Source of the DNA: Fictibacillus halophilus
GTDB taxonomy: Bacteria; Bacillota; Bacilli; Bacillales; Fictibacillaceae
DNA: 64,000 nucleotides
Direction of reading: 5' to 3'
NCBI RefSeq assembly: GCF_016401385.1
Contig: NZ_JAEACF010000001.1
Coordinates: 1,736,001 to 1,800,000, forward strand
Shown here in pieces: positions 15,823 to 25,345 of this stretch. Every line of letters begins with the position of its first letter. Positions within the stretch are counted from its first letter, which is position 1. The translations under genes and the position numbers were made by a program. Below the pieces are notes generated by a model that made no database searches, had not been told where the DNA came from, and saw nothing but the letters and a program-made list of their open reading frames with translations.

Positions 15823-17007
15823 TTACTTGCGTTTTGAGTTGATAAAACGTTCGATACGATCTAACGCGGCCATAATTGTATCAAGACTGGTCGCATAAGA
15901 AAGTCTCACGTTGTCTGGCGCACCAAATCCTGAACCTGGTACTAAAGCTACTTTTTCTTCTTCTAAAAGAGCTTCTACCCACTCATCGACAGTGTTATAT
16001 CCTGTCATTCTTACCGCTTCTGTAGCGTTCGGGAACAGATAGAACGCACCGTTCGGTTTTACACATGTGATACCAGGAATCGTGATCAGACGGTCGTACA
16101 CTTTGTTCATGCGCTCTTCAAACGCTTGACGCATCTCTTCAACAGGCTCTTGTGTGCCGTTATAGGCTGCAAGTGCACCGTGCTGAGATGTTGTTGTCGG
16201 GTTTGATGTACTATGGCTGTCTAAGTTCGTCATCGCTTTGATGATCTTCGCGTCACCTGCTGCAAAACCGATTCTCCAGCCTGTCATCGCATGTGACTTG
16301 GACAGACCGTTAATGATAATTGTCTGTTTCTTTAGCTCAGGTGAAAGCTCAGCGATCGACGTGTGTTTCACTCCGCCATAAACAAGCTTTTCATAGATTT
16401 CATCAGACACGATCAACACATCATGCTCTAGACAAACTTCTCCGATCGCGCGCAGTTCCTCAGCTGAATAAAGAGATCCAGTCGGATTGCTCGGTGAGTT
16501 TAAGACCAGTGCCTTCGTTTGCTTCGTGATCACCTTTTTCAGATCTTCTGCTGTAATCTTAAATCCATTCTCTTCTTTTCCTTCTAAGTAGACAGGCGTG
16601 CCGTCTGCAAGCTTCACTTGTTCAGGATAGCTCACCCAATACGGAATCGGAATGATCACTTCGTCTCCTTCATCAAGGATCGCTTGGAACAGAGAGTACA
16701 ACGAATGTTTTGCTCCTGTACTTACGATGATCTCAGACGTTTCATACGTTAACCCTTGATCTTGCTTCAGCTTGTTCGCGATCGCTTTTTTCAGAGATAA
16801 AAGTCCGCCGGAAGCCGTATATTTTGTGTGTCCTTCTTTCATAGACTCATAAGCCGCTTCAATAATATGTATCGGTGTATTAAAGTCAGGTTCACCTGCA
16901 CCTAGTGCGATTACATCGTGCCCTTCTGCCTTTAATTGGTTTGCCTTTGCTGTGATTGCCAGAGTTGTTGAAGGAGTTAATGCCTCCACACGTTTTGCAA
17001 GCTTCAT
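15823..17007 (-). CDS. aspB: aspartate aminotransferase (class I, AspB type)
   Basis: A 394-residue PLP-dependent aminotransferase that interconverts aspartate/2-oxoglutarate and oxaloacetate/glutamate. Seen: 'GAGEPDFNTP', 'NSPSNPTGSLY', 'DEIYEKLVYGG' and the PLP lysine in 'INGLSKSHAMTGWRIGF'. The ATG 10 bases after GGAGGG gives the family length; an upstream GTG is ruled out because it overlaps that site. It is followed at 61 bases by asnS, so aspartate supply and Asn-tRNA charging may be co-transcribed. Confidence 0.94.
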   Translation of the reverse strand: MKLAKRVEALTPSTTLAITAKANQLKAEGHDVIALGAGEPDFNTPIHIIEAAYESMKEGHTKYTASGGLLSLKKAIANKLKQDQGLTYETSEIIVSTGAKHSLYSLFQAILDEGDEVIIPIPYWVSYPEQVKLADGTPVYLEGKEENGFKITAEDLKKVITKQTKALVLNSPSNPTGSLYSAEELRAIGEVCLEHDVLIVSDEIYEKLVYGGVKHTSIAELSPELKKQTIIINGLSKSHAMTGWRIGFAAGDAKIIKAMTNLDSHSTSNPTTTSQHGALAAYNGTQEPVEEMRQAFEERMNKVYDRLITIPGITCVKPNGAFYLFPNATEAVRMTGYNTVDEWVEALLEEEKVALVPGSGFGAPDNVRLSYATSLDTIMAALDRIERFINSKRK

Positions 17008-17043
17008 ACTACTAAATCCCTCCACTTTTTATTAATCTAAATT

Positions 17044-17529
17044 TTATTGATCTGATTCTTTCAGACGATAGATCTCGTATCGCTCACCGGTTTCAAAATA
17101 ACCGTAAAAATAGGTGTACCGATCCTTCGTGTCATAATAGACCACTTCCCACAATGGAATTCCATCTTCCATGCCTAGACGGCTGTCAACGATCGTTTTC
17201 GCATCATGGTTCTGTTTTACATAGTTCAGGATCTGTTTCTCTGAAAGGCCATCTTTCGCGTTCAAAGAGGTAACCTTTTTGTCTTTATCGACCCAAACGA
17301 TCTTGTTTGTGCTTTTTTTGTTCTTACCTTCTACAACATAATACGTCTCATTCTTATAAAAGTGATCCACATTTGTAATAGAAACGAGATTCTCTTCTTT
17401 CTTTGCGATTTCAACAGCTTCTGCTTCTTTCTTAGCGGGCTTTGCTTGAACGCCATTAAACAGATAATAAGCTTGCCAGCTTGCTAAGATTAGAATGCCA
17501 ATAATAACAAGTATCCACTTTTTTCCCAT
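17044..17529 (-). CDS. ypmB: YpmB family protein, membrane-anchored
   Basis: A 161-residue protein with one N-terminal membrane helix (residues 4-24, 'WILVIIGILILASWQAYYLF') and an extracellular alpha/beta domain with two PepSY-like parts (DUF5590). It matches YpmB, always encoded between ypmA and aspB; its role is unknown. AGGAAGGC precedes the ATG. Confidence 0.88.
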   Translation of the reverse strand: MGKKWILVIIGILILASWQAYYLFNGVQAKPAKKEAEAVEIAKKEENLVSITNVDHFYKNETYYVVEGKNKKSTNKIVWVDKDKKVTSLNAKDGLSEKQILNYVKQNHDAKTIVDSRLGMEDGIPLWEVVYYDTKDRYTYFYGYFETGERYEIYRLKESDQ

Positions 17530-17541
17530 ATTTAAGCCTTC

Positions 17542-17712
17542 CTATGTGCGATAGATCGTAAAAATCATCTTATTTTTATTTTCGTCATCTAACGCGAGCC
17601 CAAACATTAAATCTTGATGCTTTAATGTTTTGTTCAATTCAGATACTACTTTATACAAGTCACTCGACTTGTCCACCTTTAGCGTCGAAAGAACTTCAAT
17701 TTTACTTTCCAC
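17542..17712 (-). CDS. ypmA: YpmA family protein (DUF4264)
   Basis: A 56-residue cytosolic protein starting at GTG, 7 bases after GAGGAGG; a longer in-frame reading has no ribosome binding site. It matches YpmA in size and pattern ('KVVSELNKTLKHQDLMFGLA'). Conserved in Bacillaceae between dinG and ypmB; function unknown. Confidence 0.85.
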   Translation of the reverse strand: MESKIEVLSTLKVDKSSDLYKVVSELNKTLKHQDLMFGLALDDENKNKMIFTIYRT

Positions 17713-17807
17713 GGTTCTTCCTCCTCTTACATCAATCTTTTCCTTGTTTACTATAGCAGAAAATCGGTGAAAAAGGTACTTTAGAATCCGTGAAAAAGCC
17801 TTAACAA

Positions 17808-17838
17808 GATCAAACCGACCAGAATTTTCTCTGATCGG
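17808..17838 (-). terminator. probable terminator after the cyanophycinase-like gene
   Basis: Minus-strand stem CCGATCAG / CTGGTCGG (8 pairs, one G-U), loop AGAAAATT, followed by TTTGAT. The T-run is short, so termination may be partial. Confidence 0.5.
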
Positions 17839-17863
17839 TTTTAACTGGTTATGCATGATTCAA

Positions 17864-20392
17864 TTAATCTATCTTTACATTTACAGGCGTTATATCAAGA
17901 GATACATCTACAAAAGAGTAATCATCCTTTTGACCGTCCGTATATCCCCAATAGCCTTCTGTTTCAGCCGTTTTTCTAAAGTTTAACTCAAATCCTTTTG
18001 TTTTTGAGAAGCTGTAACTTTTTACACTTCCCGCTCCAGCATTATCTACTAGATTGAAAGAGATGAATTTGTTTAATACGCCATGAGCACTTAAGACACC
18101 TGAATGAGGCGGCACTTTGTACTCATAATACTCATAACCTGTCGTGCTGTCTTTATTCTCGTTAATTGAAATTTCTTTTGTTGTAAGATCGAGCACATCT
18201 CCTTGGTTGATCCACGATAGCTTAATATTCTTAAACTGACTTTGGCCAAGCTCCGAACTCTTTACCTGTTTTGATAGATCAACTAAGGTTACGCCACCTC
18301 TGCCTACAACTTCCGCTTTTTTCTGTTCATTGTATACGACAAGAGCGGTATCTTCATCAATACCATATGATAGTTTATTGTGATCTCCTTTTTCATTAGA
18401 GACAGCAATCAATCGGCCAAGACGCGCTTTATTGTCGAAGTGCTGATCTACAATGCCATATTCAAAGAAACCAAGCCCTCGTTCTAAATAACCTGGACCT
18501 CCTTCTTGCTGCAGCATTCCGTCATATGTTTCTGTAAAACCAGAAGCAAGGGTATCATAACTTCCTCCGCCCGCAATCATAACATCACTCATAATTGCAG
18601 CTCCAGCACTTGTTCCACCAAGTACCGAACCATTTCTATACGTTTCCCAAATGGCATTCAACACTTTAGAATTTGATCCGTCCTCATTCAATAGTGAAGC
18701 TGTAATCTTGGTTTGATCACCACCTACAAACCACACGGCATCTAATTGTTCTACTTTTTGGGCAAGATCTTCGTTATTTTTATTTATTTCCGCCCACTTG
18801 GACTCATCCTCAGGTGTTTTTTTGTCATTCGTTACAGAGAGCGGAAGAATTTCGATGTGTTCTGCTATCATCCCGTATCGAACGAGGTCTTCTTTAAACG
18901 TTTTTGAGGATGTTAAACTGGAGCTTGCAGCCGGTACTATCCCAACTTTAGAATCCTCTTTTCGCTTGGCTAGATCAATAAACTTTTTATAAACATCACC
19001 ATTCGTGCTTCCTAACGAACCACCTGCGATCAACAGGCTTCCTTTGACCGGTCTTGAACGGTCGATGACGGGAGCTTTAAACGTAGAATGCTTGTACTCA
19101 GAGAATGCATTCTTATTTTCTGTAAAACTCACTTTCTTGGGCTCTACATCAAACGCGACATTTGTAAACGAATAATCGTCTTTTTGTCCATCTTTATAAC
19201 CCCAATAGCCCTTTGTGTTCTCTGTTTTTCTAAACTGAAGCTGAAAACCATTCCCTTGAGAGTCGTATAAATAACTTTTCACAGCATCTGTTGTCGAATT
19301 ATCGATCAAAGAATACGAGAGATATTCTTTCATCCTTCCGTAAGAAGTAAATAAACCTGTTGCATCGAGTGGCTTAAATTCGTAGTATTCATATCCATTC
19401 GTTTCATCTTTATGATCGCTTATGAAAAACTCTTTAGTAGAAACATTTAAGGAGTCACCTGACACGAGATGACTGATTTGAACATCTTGAAAATGTGCTT
19501 TATCAAAGTCGGTAACCTTCGCTTTACTAACATCAACAACAGATACGCCGCTTCTTCCGACGATCTTTACTGTTTGTTGTTTGTTGTTTACGATAAGAGC
19601 TGTATCTTCATCTACACCGTAAGCAAATTGATTCTTCGTTTTTTCTTTTAGAGCCGTCATCACCAATCTCCCCAGACGTGCCCGTTCATCAAAATGCTGA
19701 TCTACAATGCCATACTTAAAAAATCCGAGTCCTTTTTCAAGATGCAATGGTTCGTATTCTTTATTTGAATTAGGATTACTCTTCGTAACAACCTCATTGT
19801 TTAGTGCTCCTAAGCTGTCACCACCGGTAATCATCACATCGCTCATGATGGCCGCACCAGCGCTCGTTCCTCCTATAACACCGCCTTGCCTATACATTTT
19901 CCAAATGGCGTCTAATGCTTTTGTCCGATGCCCGTTCGATTTTACTAATGTATCTGTAATTCGAAGCTGATCTCCACCCACAAACCAGATCGCACTATAA
20001 TTCTCAATCTTGTTTGCTACTCGTTTGCTGTGTGCGTTTTTTCTCCATTTTGATTCATCTTCAGGTGTGCCGCTGAAATCTTGATTTGCTAGAGGAACGA
20101 TCTCAATCTGATGTTCATGCAACCCATATGTAACGAGATCTTTTTTAAAGCTTTGTGAAGATTTTAAAGAACTGCTTGCTGCGGGTATGATACCGATTTT
20201 TGCCTTTTTCTTACCACCTGCTAAACTGATAAATTCGTTATATACTTCCTTATTGCTACTCCCTAAAGCTCCTCCCGCAATCACGAGGTTTCCTTTCCAA
20301 TCATCCTTTTTCTTAGCAAAACTTATTGATGAGGTAGTTAGTGATAAGCCAAGCGTCATAGCCAACGTTACAGACATCCATTTTTTGTTCAA
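17864..20392 (-). CDS. secreted tandem cyanophycinase-like (peptidase S51) protein
   Basis: An 842-residue protein with a signal peptide (1-26, ending 'SSISFA-KKK') and two homologous halves of about 420 residues. Each half opens with 'LVIAGG.LGS', has 'WFVGGDQ', a nucleophile 'GGTSAGAAIMSD' (Ser177 and Ser595) and 'GIVDQHF' with the likely catalytic His. Each ends in a beta domain with 'GYWGY.DGQKDDYSF'. S51 members include cyanophycinase and peptidase E, which split aspartyl peptides. The start is TTG after GGAG. Secretion suggests scavenging of extracellular cyanophycin or similar; the true substrate is unknown. It is an insertion between dinG and ypmA compared with B. subtilis. Confidence 0.85.
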   Translation of the reverse strand: MNKKWMSVTLAMTLGLSLTTSSISFAKKKDDWKGNLVIAGGALGSSNKEVYNEFISLAGGKKKAKIGIIPAASSSLKSSQSFKKDLVTYGLHEHQIEIVPLANQDFSGTPEDESKWRKNAHSKRVANKIENYSAIWFVGGDQLRITDTLVKSNGHRTKALDAIWKMYRQGGVIGGTSAGAAIMSDVMITGGDSLGALNNEVVTKSNPNSNKEYEPLHLEKGLGFFKYGIVDQHFDERARLGRLVMTALKEKTKNQFAYGVDEDTALIVNNKQQTVKIVGRSGVSVVDVSKAKVTDFDKAHFQDVQISHLVSGDSLNVSTKEFFISDHKDETNGYEYYEFKPLDATGLFTSYGRMKEYLSYSLIDNSTTDAVKSYLYDSQGNGFQLQFRKTENTKGYWGYKDGQKDDYSFTNVAFDVEPKKVSFTENKNAFSEYKHSTFKAPVIDRSRPVKGSLLIAGGSLGSTNGDVYKKFIDLAKRKEDSKVGIVPAASSSLTSSKTFKEDLVRYGMIAEHIEILPLSVTNDKKTPEDESKWAEINKNNEDLAQKVEQLDAVWFVGGDQTKITASLLNEDGSNSKVLNAIWETYRNGSVLGGTSAGAAIMSDVMIAGGGSYDTLASGFTETYDGMLQQEGGPGYLERGLGFFEYGIVDQHFDNKARLGRLIAVSNEKGDHNKLSYGIDEDTALVVYNEQKKAEVVGRGGVTLVDLSKQVKSSELGQSQFKNIKLSWINQGDVLDLTTKEISINENKDSTTGYEYYEYKVPPHSGVLSAHGVLNKFISFNLVDNAGAGSVKSYSFSKTKGFELNFRKTAETEGYWGYTDGQKDDYSFVDVSLDITPVNVKID

Positions 20393-20621
20393 GGATTACT
20401 TCTCCTCCATTCATAGAGATCTCTCTTCTAAAAAGCAGCTTCTACAAGAGGACCTAAAATGATTTTGAAAATTCATTTTATTCATTGCAAGATACATGCC
20501 AAATGGGGATAGCTTGTCTATTAACAAAAAAATTAGTGCACCAAGTTATTTGGTTATCATCAGGAACATATAAAGAGCCAAAAAACATCCTAAAAAAGTC
20601 AAAAAAAGTATGTATTTAGTT

Positions 20622-20659
20622 TCAAAAAGAAAATCACCTCCAGATTGAAAGAGATGATT
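20622..20659 (-). terminator. terminator after the GNAT gene
   Basis: Minus-strand stem AATCATCTC / GAGGTGATT (one G-U), 10-base loop, then TTCTTTTTG. Confidence 0.7.
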
Positions 20660-20676
20660 GCTTTTAAAGTTAATGC

Positions 20677-21105
20677 CTACAAATATTTTTTAAAGCCTCT
20701 ACTAACAGATCCATCAAAGCCTTCTTGTTCAAAGAACTGATGGGCTCTGTCTCGCTTTGAACTACTCAAAAGCATGATTCTGTGACAGTCGATCAAACGG
20801 CAATAAACTTCAACATGTTGTAAAAGTTTTCTGTCTATATTTCGACCACGAAAATCCTCATGTACGATAATATTTTCAACGACTCCGTAAGGTCGATAAC
20901 CATGCAATGCTTGCAGACATATGTTTAATGTCAGTGTCCCTTTCAGTTCTGCATCTTCCTCATACACAAATAAAAAATTGTTACGATCACGCCTGATTAT
21001 CTCGATCTGCTCTTCTCTAACTTTCATCTTCTTACTATTCGGCACTAACATCCGGTAAAGTTTAACCAATTTATCTTTATCCCTTTTTTCAGCTTCACGA
21101 ATCAT
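20677..21105 (-). CDS. GNAT-family N-acetyltransferase
   Basis: A 142-residue GNAT fold: start 'MIREAEKRDKDKL..LY', central strand 'NFLFVYEEDAELKGTLTL', acetyl-CoA site pattern 'ENIIVHEDFRGRNIDRKLL' (a variant of R/Q-x-x-G-x-G/A; here R-G-R-N-I), and 'HQFFEQEGFDG'. AAGGAG precedes the ATG. It probably acetylates an amine of a small molecule or protein; substrate unknown. The second Gly of the pyrophosphate loop is replaced by Asn, which is unusual but tolerated in some members. Confidence 0.8.
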   Translation of the reverse strand: MIREAEKRDKDKLVKLYRMLVPNSKKMKVREEQIEIIRRDRNNFLFVYEEDAELKGTLTLNICLQALHGYRPYGVVENIIVHEDFRGRNIDRKLLQHVEVYCRLIDCHRIMLLSSSKRDRAHQFFEQEGFDGSVSRGFKKYL

Positions 21106-21210
21106 ACAGGAAACTCCTTATAGTTATTCTATGATGTATTTGGTTCGTTAAAAGGAGTAGATTGTCCTCCTATCCTCACTTTTCTACATGAAACAAAAAT
21201 CTAGGGCAAA

Positions 21211-21240
21211 CAAAAAAGAAGAAGCAATGCGCTTCTTCTT
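21211..21240 (-). terminator. dinG terminator
   Basis: Minus-strand stem AAGAAGAAGC / GCTTCTTCTT, short loop, then TTTTTTG, directly after the dinG stop. Confidence 0.88.
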
Positions 21241-21245
21241 TTACA

Positions 21246-24053
21246 TTATTCCATCCAATCATCCAGTTCTGACACGAGTTCATCGATCGGTTTGATCGAT
21301 ACAGGAAGCTTTGGCAGTGATTGGATGAAGGATTTTCCGTATCTCGTCTCGATCATTCTTCGGTCGAAGACGAACACGGCTCCCTTATCTCGGCTGCTTC
21401 TCACTAATCGTCCGAACCCTTGCTTAAAGCGTATGATCGCTTGCGGAAGGGAAAGGTCATAGAACGGATTCCCACCTTCTGCTTTCAACTTCTCGCTTTT
21501 CGCGGCCATCACAGGCTGATCTGGCGGTGTGAACGGCAATCGGATGATCACGAGACAGGAAAGATCGTCACCCGGGATATCGATTCCCTCCCAAAAACTG
21601 TTCGTCCCAAACAGGATGCTGTTATCAAATCGCTGGAAGTTCTTTGTAAGACGCGCACGACTTCCAGAGTCAACGCCTTGTGCGATCAATACGAACTCTT
21701 CGGCATCCATCAAACTTTTGAACGCTCCGTGAGTCTCTCTCAACATTTCGTAAGAAGTGAACAGAACGAGCATGCGTCCTTTCGTTACTTTTGCGATCTC
21801 GTACAGAGAGGACGAGATTTTTTTAACGAACGTTTTTTGATCCACTTCATTAATGAGCGGAATGTCAGTTGGCACCATCAGCTTCGCTTGTTGTTCATAT
21901 TGAAATGGTGAAGGCAGTTGTGCGCTGATCGGACCAAAGTCTAAAAGTCCAAGTCTTTCACTCAGATAACGGAAGCTGTTCTTCACACTCATCGTCGCAG
22001 AAGTGAGCACGACCGAGCTCTTCTTACCAAAGAACTTATCAGCTAGAATCTGATCGATCTCAACCGGCTTCGCAAAGAGTGTAACCGCGTGTCTCGGACC
22101 TTTTGATTCTGCTTCCATCCAGTACACTTCTTCAGATAATGGGCAAGACAATAAGTGGTGAAGATCTGTCATCTCATCTTGCAGATCGTTTAAGATGCCT
22201 TCTAGATCGACTAAGAAACCTTTTTGCTGGACCGTTAGATGTTCTTCGTACTGATCAAAGCTCTTCAATACACGTTTTACAGGTTTCACAAGATCACCCA
22301 TAAACTGACGTGCTCTCGCTTCCATCTCTAAGACTGGTTCCCAAGCAACAGCCTCTATATCTTCTTTCGTATAACGAAGCGTTAATTTCGTTAACTCTGT
22401 AGATCGAGATGATCTGGCTTTTTTTAGACAGATTGTCTTGATTTGCTTGAAGATCTCATCAAGTTCATTCTTCACATCCGAAAAGAGATTATCCCAATTG
22501 GCGAGATGGTGTTCGTATTTGGGAACCTCAAGAAGATCACAGATCTCCCTAAACGTATTCATCATTCCGTCTCCATCCGTCTGAGATAGACGGTCTAGGA
22601 GCTTGACGAATGAAAAATAATCAGTTTCTTTTCCAAAATGATCGCTTACAACTTCTTCCACATGATGGGCCTCATCTAAAACAACTTCTTTATAAGCTGG
22701 CAACAATTGATTATCAGACTTCAAGTCCGTAAACAACAACGCATGGTTCGTGATTACAAGGTCTGATTCATGAGCTGCTCTCTTCTGCTTGTGATAATAA
22801 CATCTGGAGAACCAAGGACATCTATGGTTTAAACAAGAATTGGCATCACTTTTGACCGTGTTCCAGAAGAGTTTTCCGCCAGAGGCCATCGACAGTTCTT
22901 CTACGTCCCCTGTCTCTGTTTCTGTAAGCCAGACGATCAGTTGTGCTTTTGTAAAGTTCATATCGTAATTATCATCGTGATAATCCATTAGCGTATGTTC
23001 GAATTTTCTTAAACATAGGTAATGATTTCTTCCTTTAAGAAGAGTCGCTGTAAAGTCAAACGGCATGATCCTTTTTAGCAGCGGAACATCGCGTTCTAAC
23101 AGCTGTTGCTGCAGCTGGACGGTATGCGTAGAAACGACAAGCGGCCGGTCTTTTTCCTTTGCATGCCGAATACCCGGTATGAGATAACCGAGCGATTTTC
23201 CTACACCCGTTCCCGCTTCAATCACAAGGTGCTGATTCGTGTGAAGTGCCTCGTCCACGAGTTCCACCATTCTCTGCTGACTTTTTCGAACTTCGTAATG
23301 CTGCATATGCTGCTGAAGCTGATCATGAACCTCTTCGTCTTTAAACTCTGTAAAATCATTGTCTAAAGATTGTACGAAATCCGGTCTCTTTTTTAGAGCG
23401 AGCTTACGATAAAAATCATATGTTTCTTCATCTGCTAAAAAAGCTGACTTCTCCGCGATCATATCACCCACGATGCTTTCTAAAGAACTCTGCAGTTTCT
23501 TTAGAAAAGGTGTTAGCCTCTCAAGCGTTGCGAGTGGGAGATTTTCTAGTTTTTCTAATAGATGGATCAAGAGTCTCGCTGTTACTTCTGCATCGCTGTC
23601 AGCTTGATGCGGGTTAAGGTGTTCTAACCCTAGATAATCTGCAAGCATCCCTAGCTGGTAGCCGTCTGCTCCTAAAAGAAGCAGTCTTGACATCTCAACC
23701 GTATCGATTAGCGGCATGGATAGCCTGGAATAGCCTGCATGGTCGAGTTCCCCTTGCAGAAACGAATAATCAAACATGACATTATGGGCAACAAAATAAG
23801 CTCCTTCTAACATCTGAAGGAGCTTTGGTGCCACTTCTTCAAACAACGGGGCATCTTTCACCATTTCATCGTTGATGCCCGTCAATTGCTCAATAAATGG
23901 GGGGATGGGAACGCCTGGCTGGATGAACGTCGAGAATCTGTCCGTTATCTGTCCTGCCTCAACGGCGACCGCACCAATCTGGATAATTCGGTCTCCTTTT
24001 GCTGCTGAATTTCCTGTTGTTTCAAAATCGATAACGACAAATCGCCGTGTCAT
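21246..24053 (-). CDS. dinG: ATP-dependent helicase/3'-5' exonuclease DinG
   Basis: A 935-residue fusion found in Firmicutes. N-terminal DEDDh exonuclease (about 1-175; 'FVVIDFETTG', 'VAHNVMFDYSFL', 'HQADSDAEVTARL') followed by an XPD/DinG helicase with Walker A 'EAGTGVGKS', 'DEAHH', and the C-terminal 'FKQGFGRLVRSSRDKGAVFV'. Cysteines around 'CLNHRCPWFSRCYYHK' are spaced like the Fe-S cluster of DinG-type helicases, which many Firmicute DinG proteins lack. ATG chosen after GAGGTGAAGG. It lies 39 bases after panD. Confidence 0.93.
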   Translation of the reverse strand: MTRRFVVIDFETTGNSAAKGDRIIQIGAVAVEAGQITDRFSTFIQPGVPIPPFIEQLTGINDEMVKDAPLFEEVAPKLLQMLEGAYFVAHNVMFDYSFLQGELDHAGYSRLSMPLIDTVEMSRLLLLGADGYQLGMLADYLGLEHLNPHQADSDAEVTARLLIHLLEKLENLPLATLERLTPFLKKLQSSLESIVGDMIAEKSAFLADEETYDFYRKLALKKRPDFVQSLDNDFTEFKDEEVHDQLQQHMQHYEVRKSQQRMVELVDEALHTNQHLVIEAGTGVGKSLGYLIPGIRHAKEKDRPLVVSTHTVQLQQQLLERDVPLLKRIMPFDFTATLLKGRNHYLCLRKFEHTLMDYHDDNYDMNFTKAQLIVWLTETETGDVEELSMASGGKLFWNTVKSDANSCLNHRCPWFSRCYYHKQKRAAHESDLVITNHALLFTDLKSDNQLLPAYKEVVLDEAHHVEEVVSDHFGKETDYFSFVKLLDRLSQTDGDGMMNTFREICDLLEVPKYEHHLANWDNLFSDVKNELDEIFKQIKTICLKKARSSRSTELTKLTLRYTKEDIEAVAWEPVLEMEARARQFMGDLVKPVKRVLKSFDQYEEHLTVQQKGFLVDLEGILNDLQDEMTDLHHLLSCPLSEEVYWMEAESKGPRHAVTLFAKPVEIDQILADKFFGKKSSVVLTSATMSVKNSFRYLSERLGLLDFGPISAQLPSPFQYEQQAKLMVPTDIPLINEVDQKTFVKKISSSLYEIAKVTKGRMLVLFTSYEMLRETHGAFKSLMDAEEFVLIAQGVDSGSRARLTKNFQRFDNSILFGTNSFWEGIDIPGDDLSCLVIIRLPFTPPDQPVMAAKSEKLKAEGGNPFYDLSLPQAIIRFKQGFGRLVRSSRDKGAVFVFDRRMIETRYGKSFIQSLPKLPVSIKPIDELVSELDDWME

Positions 24054-24092
24054 AGCCTTCACCTCATTCCCCTGTGGCTTGTTTATATCGCA

Positions 24093-24476
24093 TTAATAAA
24101 TAGTAGCCTCAGGTTCAACTCCGAGCATCTCTTGTACACGATTGTTCTTATCCATAATCGCAACTTTCGGTACATGATGTCTTGCTTCGGTCTCATCATA
24201 CATTCCATAGGAAATAACAATAACAACATCCCCTTCTTGCACGAGACGTGCTGCAGCGCCATTTAAGCACATCACACCAGAACCTCGTTTTCCAGGGATA
24301 ATATACGTTTCAAAACGTGCACCATTATTATTATTTACAATCTGAACTTTTTCGTTCGGAATCATATCAACAGCATCTAAAATATCTTCATCGATCGTGA
24401 TGCTGCCAACATAGTTTAAATTAGATTCAGTCACCGTAGCACGGTGTATCTTACCTTTCATTAACGTACGGAACAT
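24093..24476 (-). CDS. panD: aspartate 1-decarboxylase
   Basis: A 127-residue pyruvoyl enzyme that makes beta-alanine from aspartate for pantothenate. The self-cleavage site Gly24-Ser25 is in '[11 protein letters not shown]'; Tyr, Arg and Asn active-site residues ('[10 protein letters not shown]', '[10 protein letters not shown]') are present. It overlaps the end of panC by 16 bases, so the last step of a panBCD operon. Confidence 0.97.
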   Translation of the reverse strand: MFRTLMKGKIHRATVTESNLNYVGSITIDEDILDAVDMIPNEKVQIVNNNNGARFETYIIPGKRGSGVMCLNGAAARLVQEGDVVIVISYGMYDETEARHHVPKVAIMDKNNRVQEMLGVEPEATIY

Positions 24477-25345
24477 GTTTCTTCCTCGCTTTCTAGTCTA
24501 CTTAAAATGTTGTCTAAGATGACATTATCAATCAAACGCGCTTTGCTGAATTTTACAGCTACAGCAATGATCAACCTTTCCGATTCAGGTGTAGGAGGAA
24601 GAAGTTCAGGATACGAAAGAATCTTGCAATAATCAACAATACCGCTCGTATGTTCCTCCAAGTATTTTATCATCTTTTGTTCGGTCTCACCACTATCACC
24701 CTCTAAAAGCCATTTTTTCGCTTTTACAAGAGATTGACTCAGATGAACCGCTTCTTTTCTTTCCGTGTCATCGAGATACACGTTTCTAGAACTCATCGCA
24801 AGACCGTCAGCCTCACGCTTCGTCTCACACCCGATCACTTTTATCGGAAAGTTAAAGTCTTCAACAAGACCTTCAATAACCGCTACTTGCTGTGCATCTT
24901 TCAGTCCAAAATAAGCATAGTCAGGCGAAACGATATGAAACAACTTCGTTAATACTGTCGCCACTCCGTCGAAGTGTCCCACTCGACTTTCCCCGCATAA
25001 TGCATCTACTCTTTTATTTACAGAAACCGTCACGACTGATTCTTGTGGATACATCTCTTTTGTATCTGGGAAAAACAACACATCTGCTCCCGCTTTTAAT
25101 GCCAGCTTCTGATCGCGCTCAAGGTCACGAGGATATCTGTCAAAATCTTCGTTCGGTCCGAATTGCAACGGATTAACAAAAATGCTGACAACAATAACAT
25201 CAGACTCTTTCTTCGCTCGTTCGATCAAGGATAGATGACCATCATGCAGATATCCCATCGTTGGTACGAACCCTATTACTTTTCCAGCCCTTTTTTCTTC
25301 AGCGATCAGTTTTTGTATGTCTTTGATGCGATTGATCTGTTTCAT
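24461..25345 (-). CDS. panC: pantothenate synthetase
   Basis: A 294-residue ligase that joins pantoate and beta-alanine with ATP. The nucleotidyltransferase HIGH-like motif is in '[15 protein letters not shown]', and '[18 protein letters not shown]', 'FGLKDAQQ' and 'MSSRN' are all as expected. It overlaps panB by 4 bases and panD by 16, showing tight translational coupling. Confidence 0.97.
   Translation of the reverse strand: MKQINRIKDIQKLIAEEKRAGKVIGFVPTMGYLHDGHLSLIERAKKESDVIVVSIFVNPLQFGPNEDFDRYPRDLERDQKLALKAGADVLFFPDTKEMYPQESVVTVSVNKRVDALCGESRVGHFDGVATVLTKLFHIVSPDYAYFGLKDAQQVAVIEGLVEDFNFPIKVIGCETKREADGLAMSSRNVYLDDTERKEAVHLSQSLVKAKKWLLEGDSGETEQKMIKYLEEHTSGIVDYCKILSYPELLPPTPESERLIIAVAVKFSKARLIDNVILDNILSRLESEEETCSVR

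Noticed and set aside
21420..21911. 163-residue plus-strand ORF opposite dinG
   Set aside because: It has the unusual composition of an antisense reading of dinG and no start signals.
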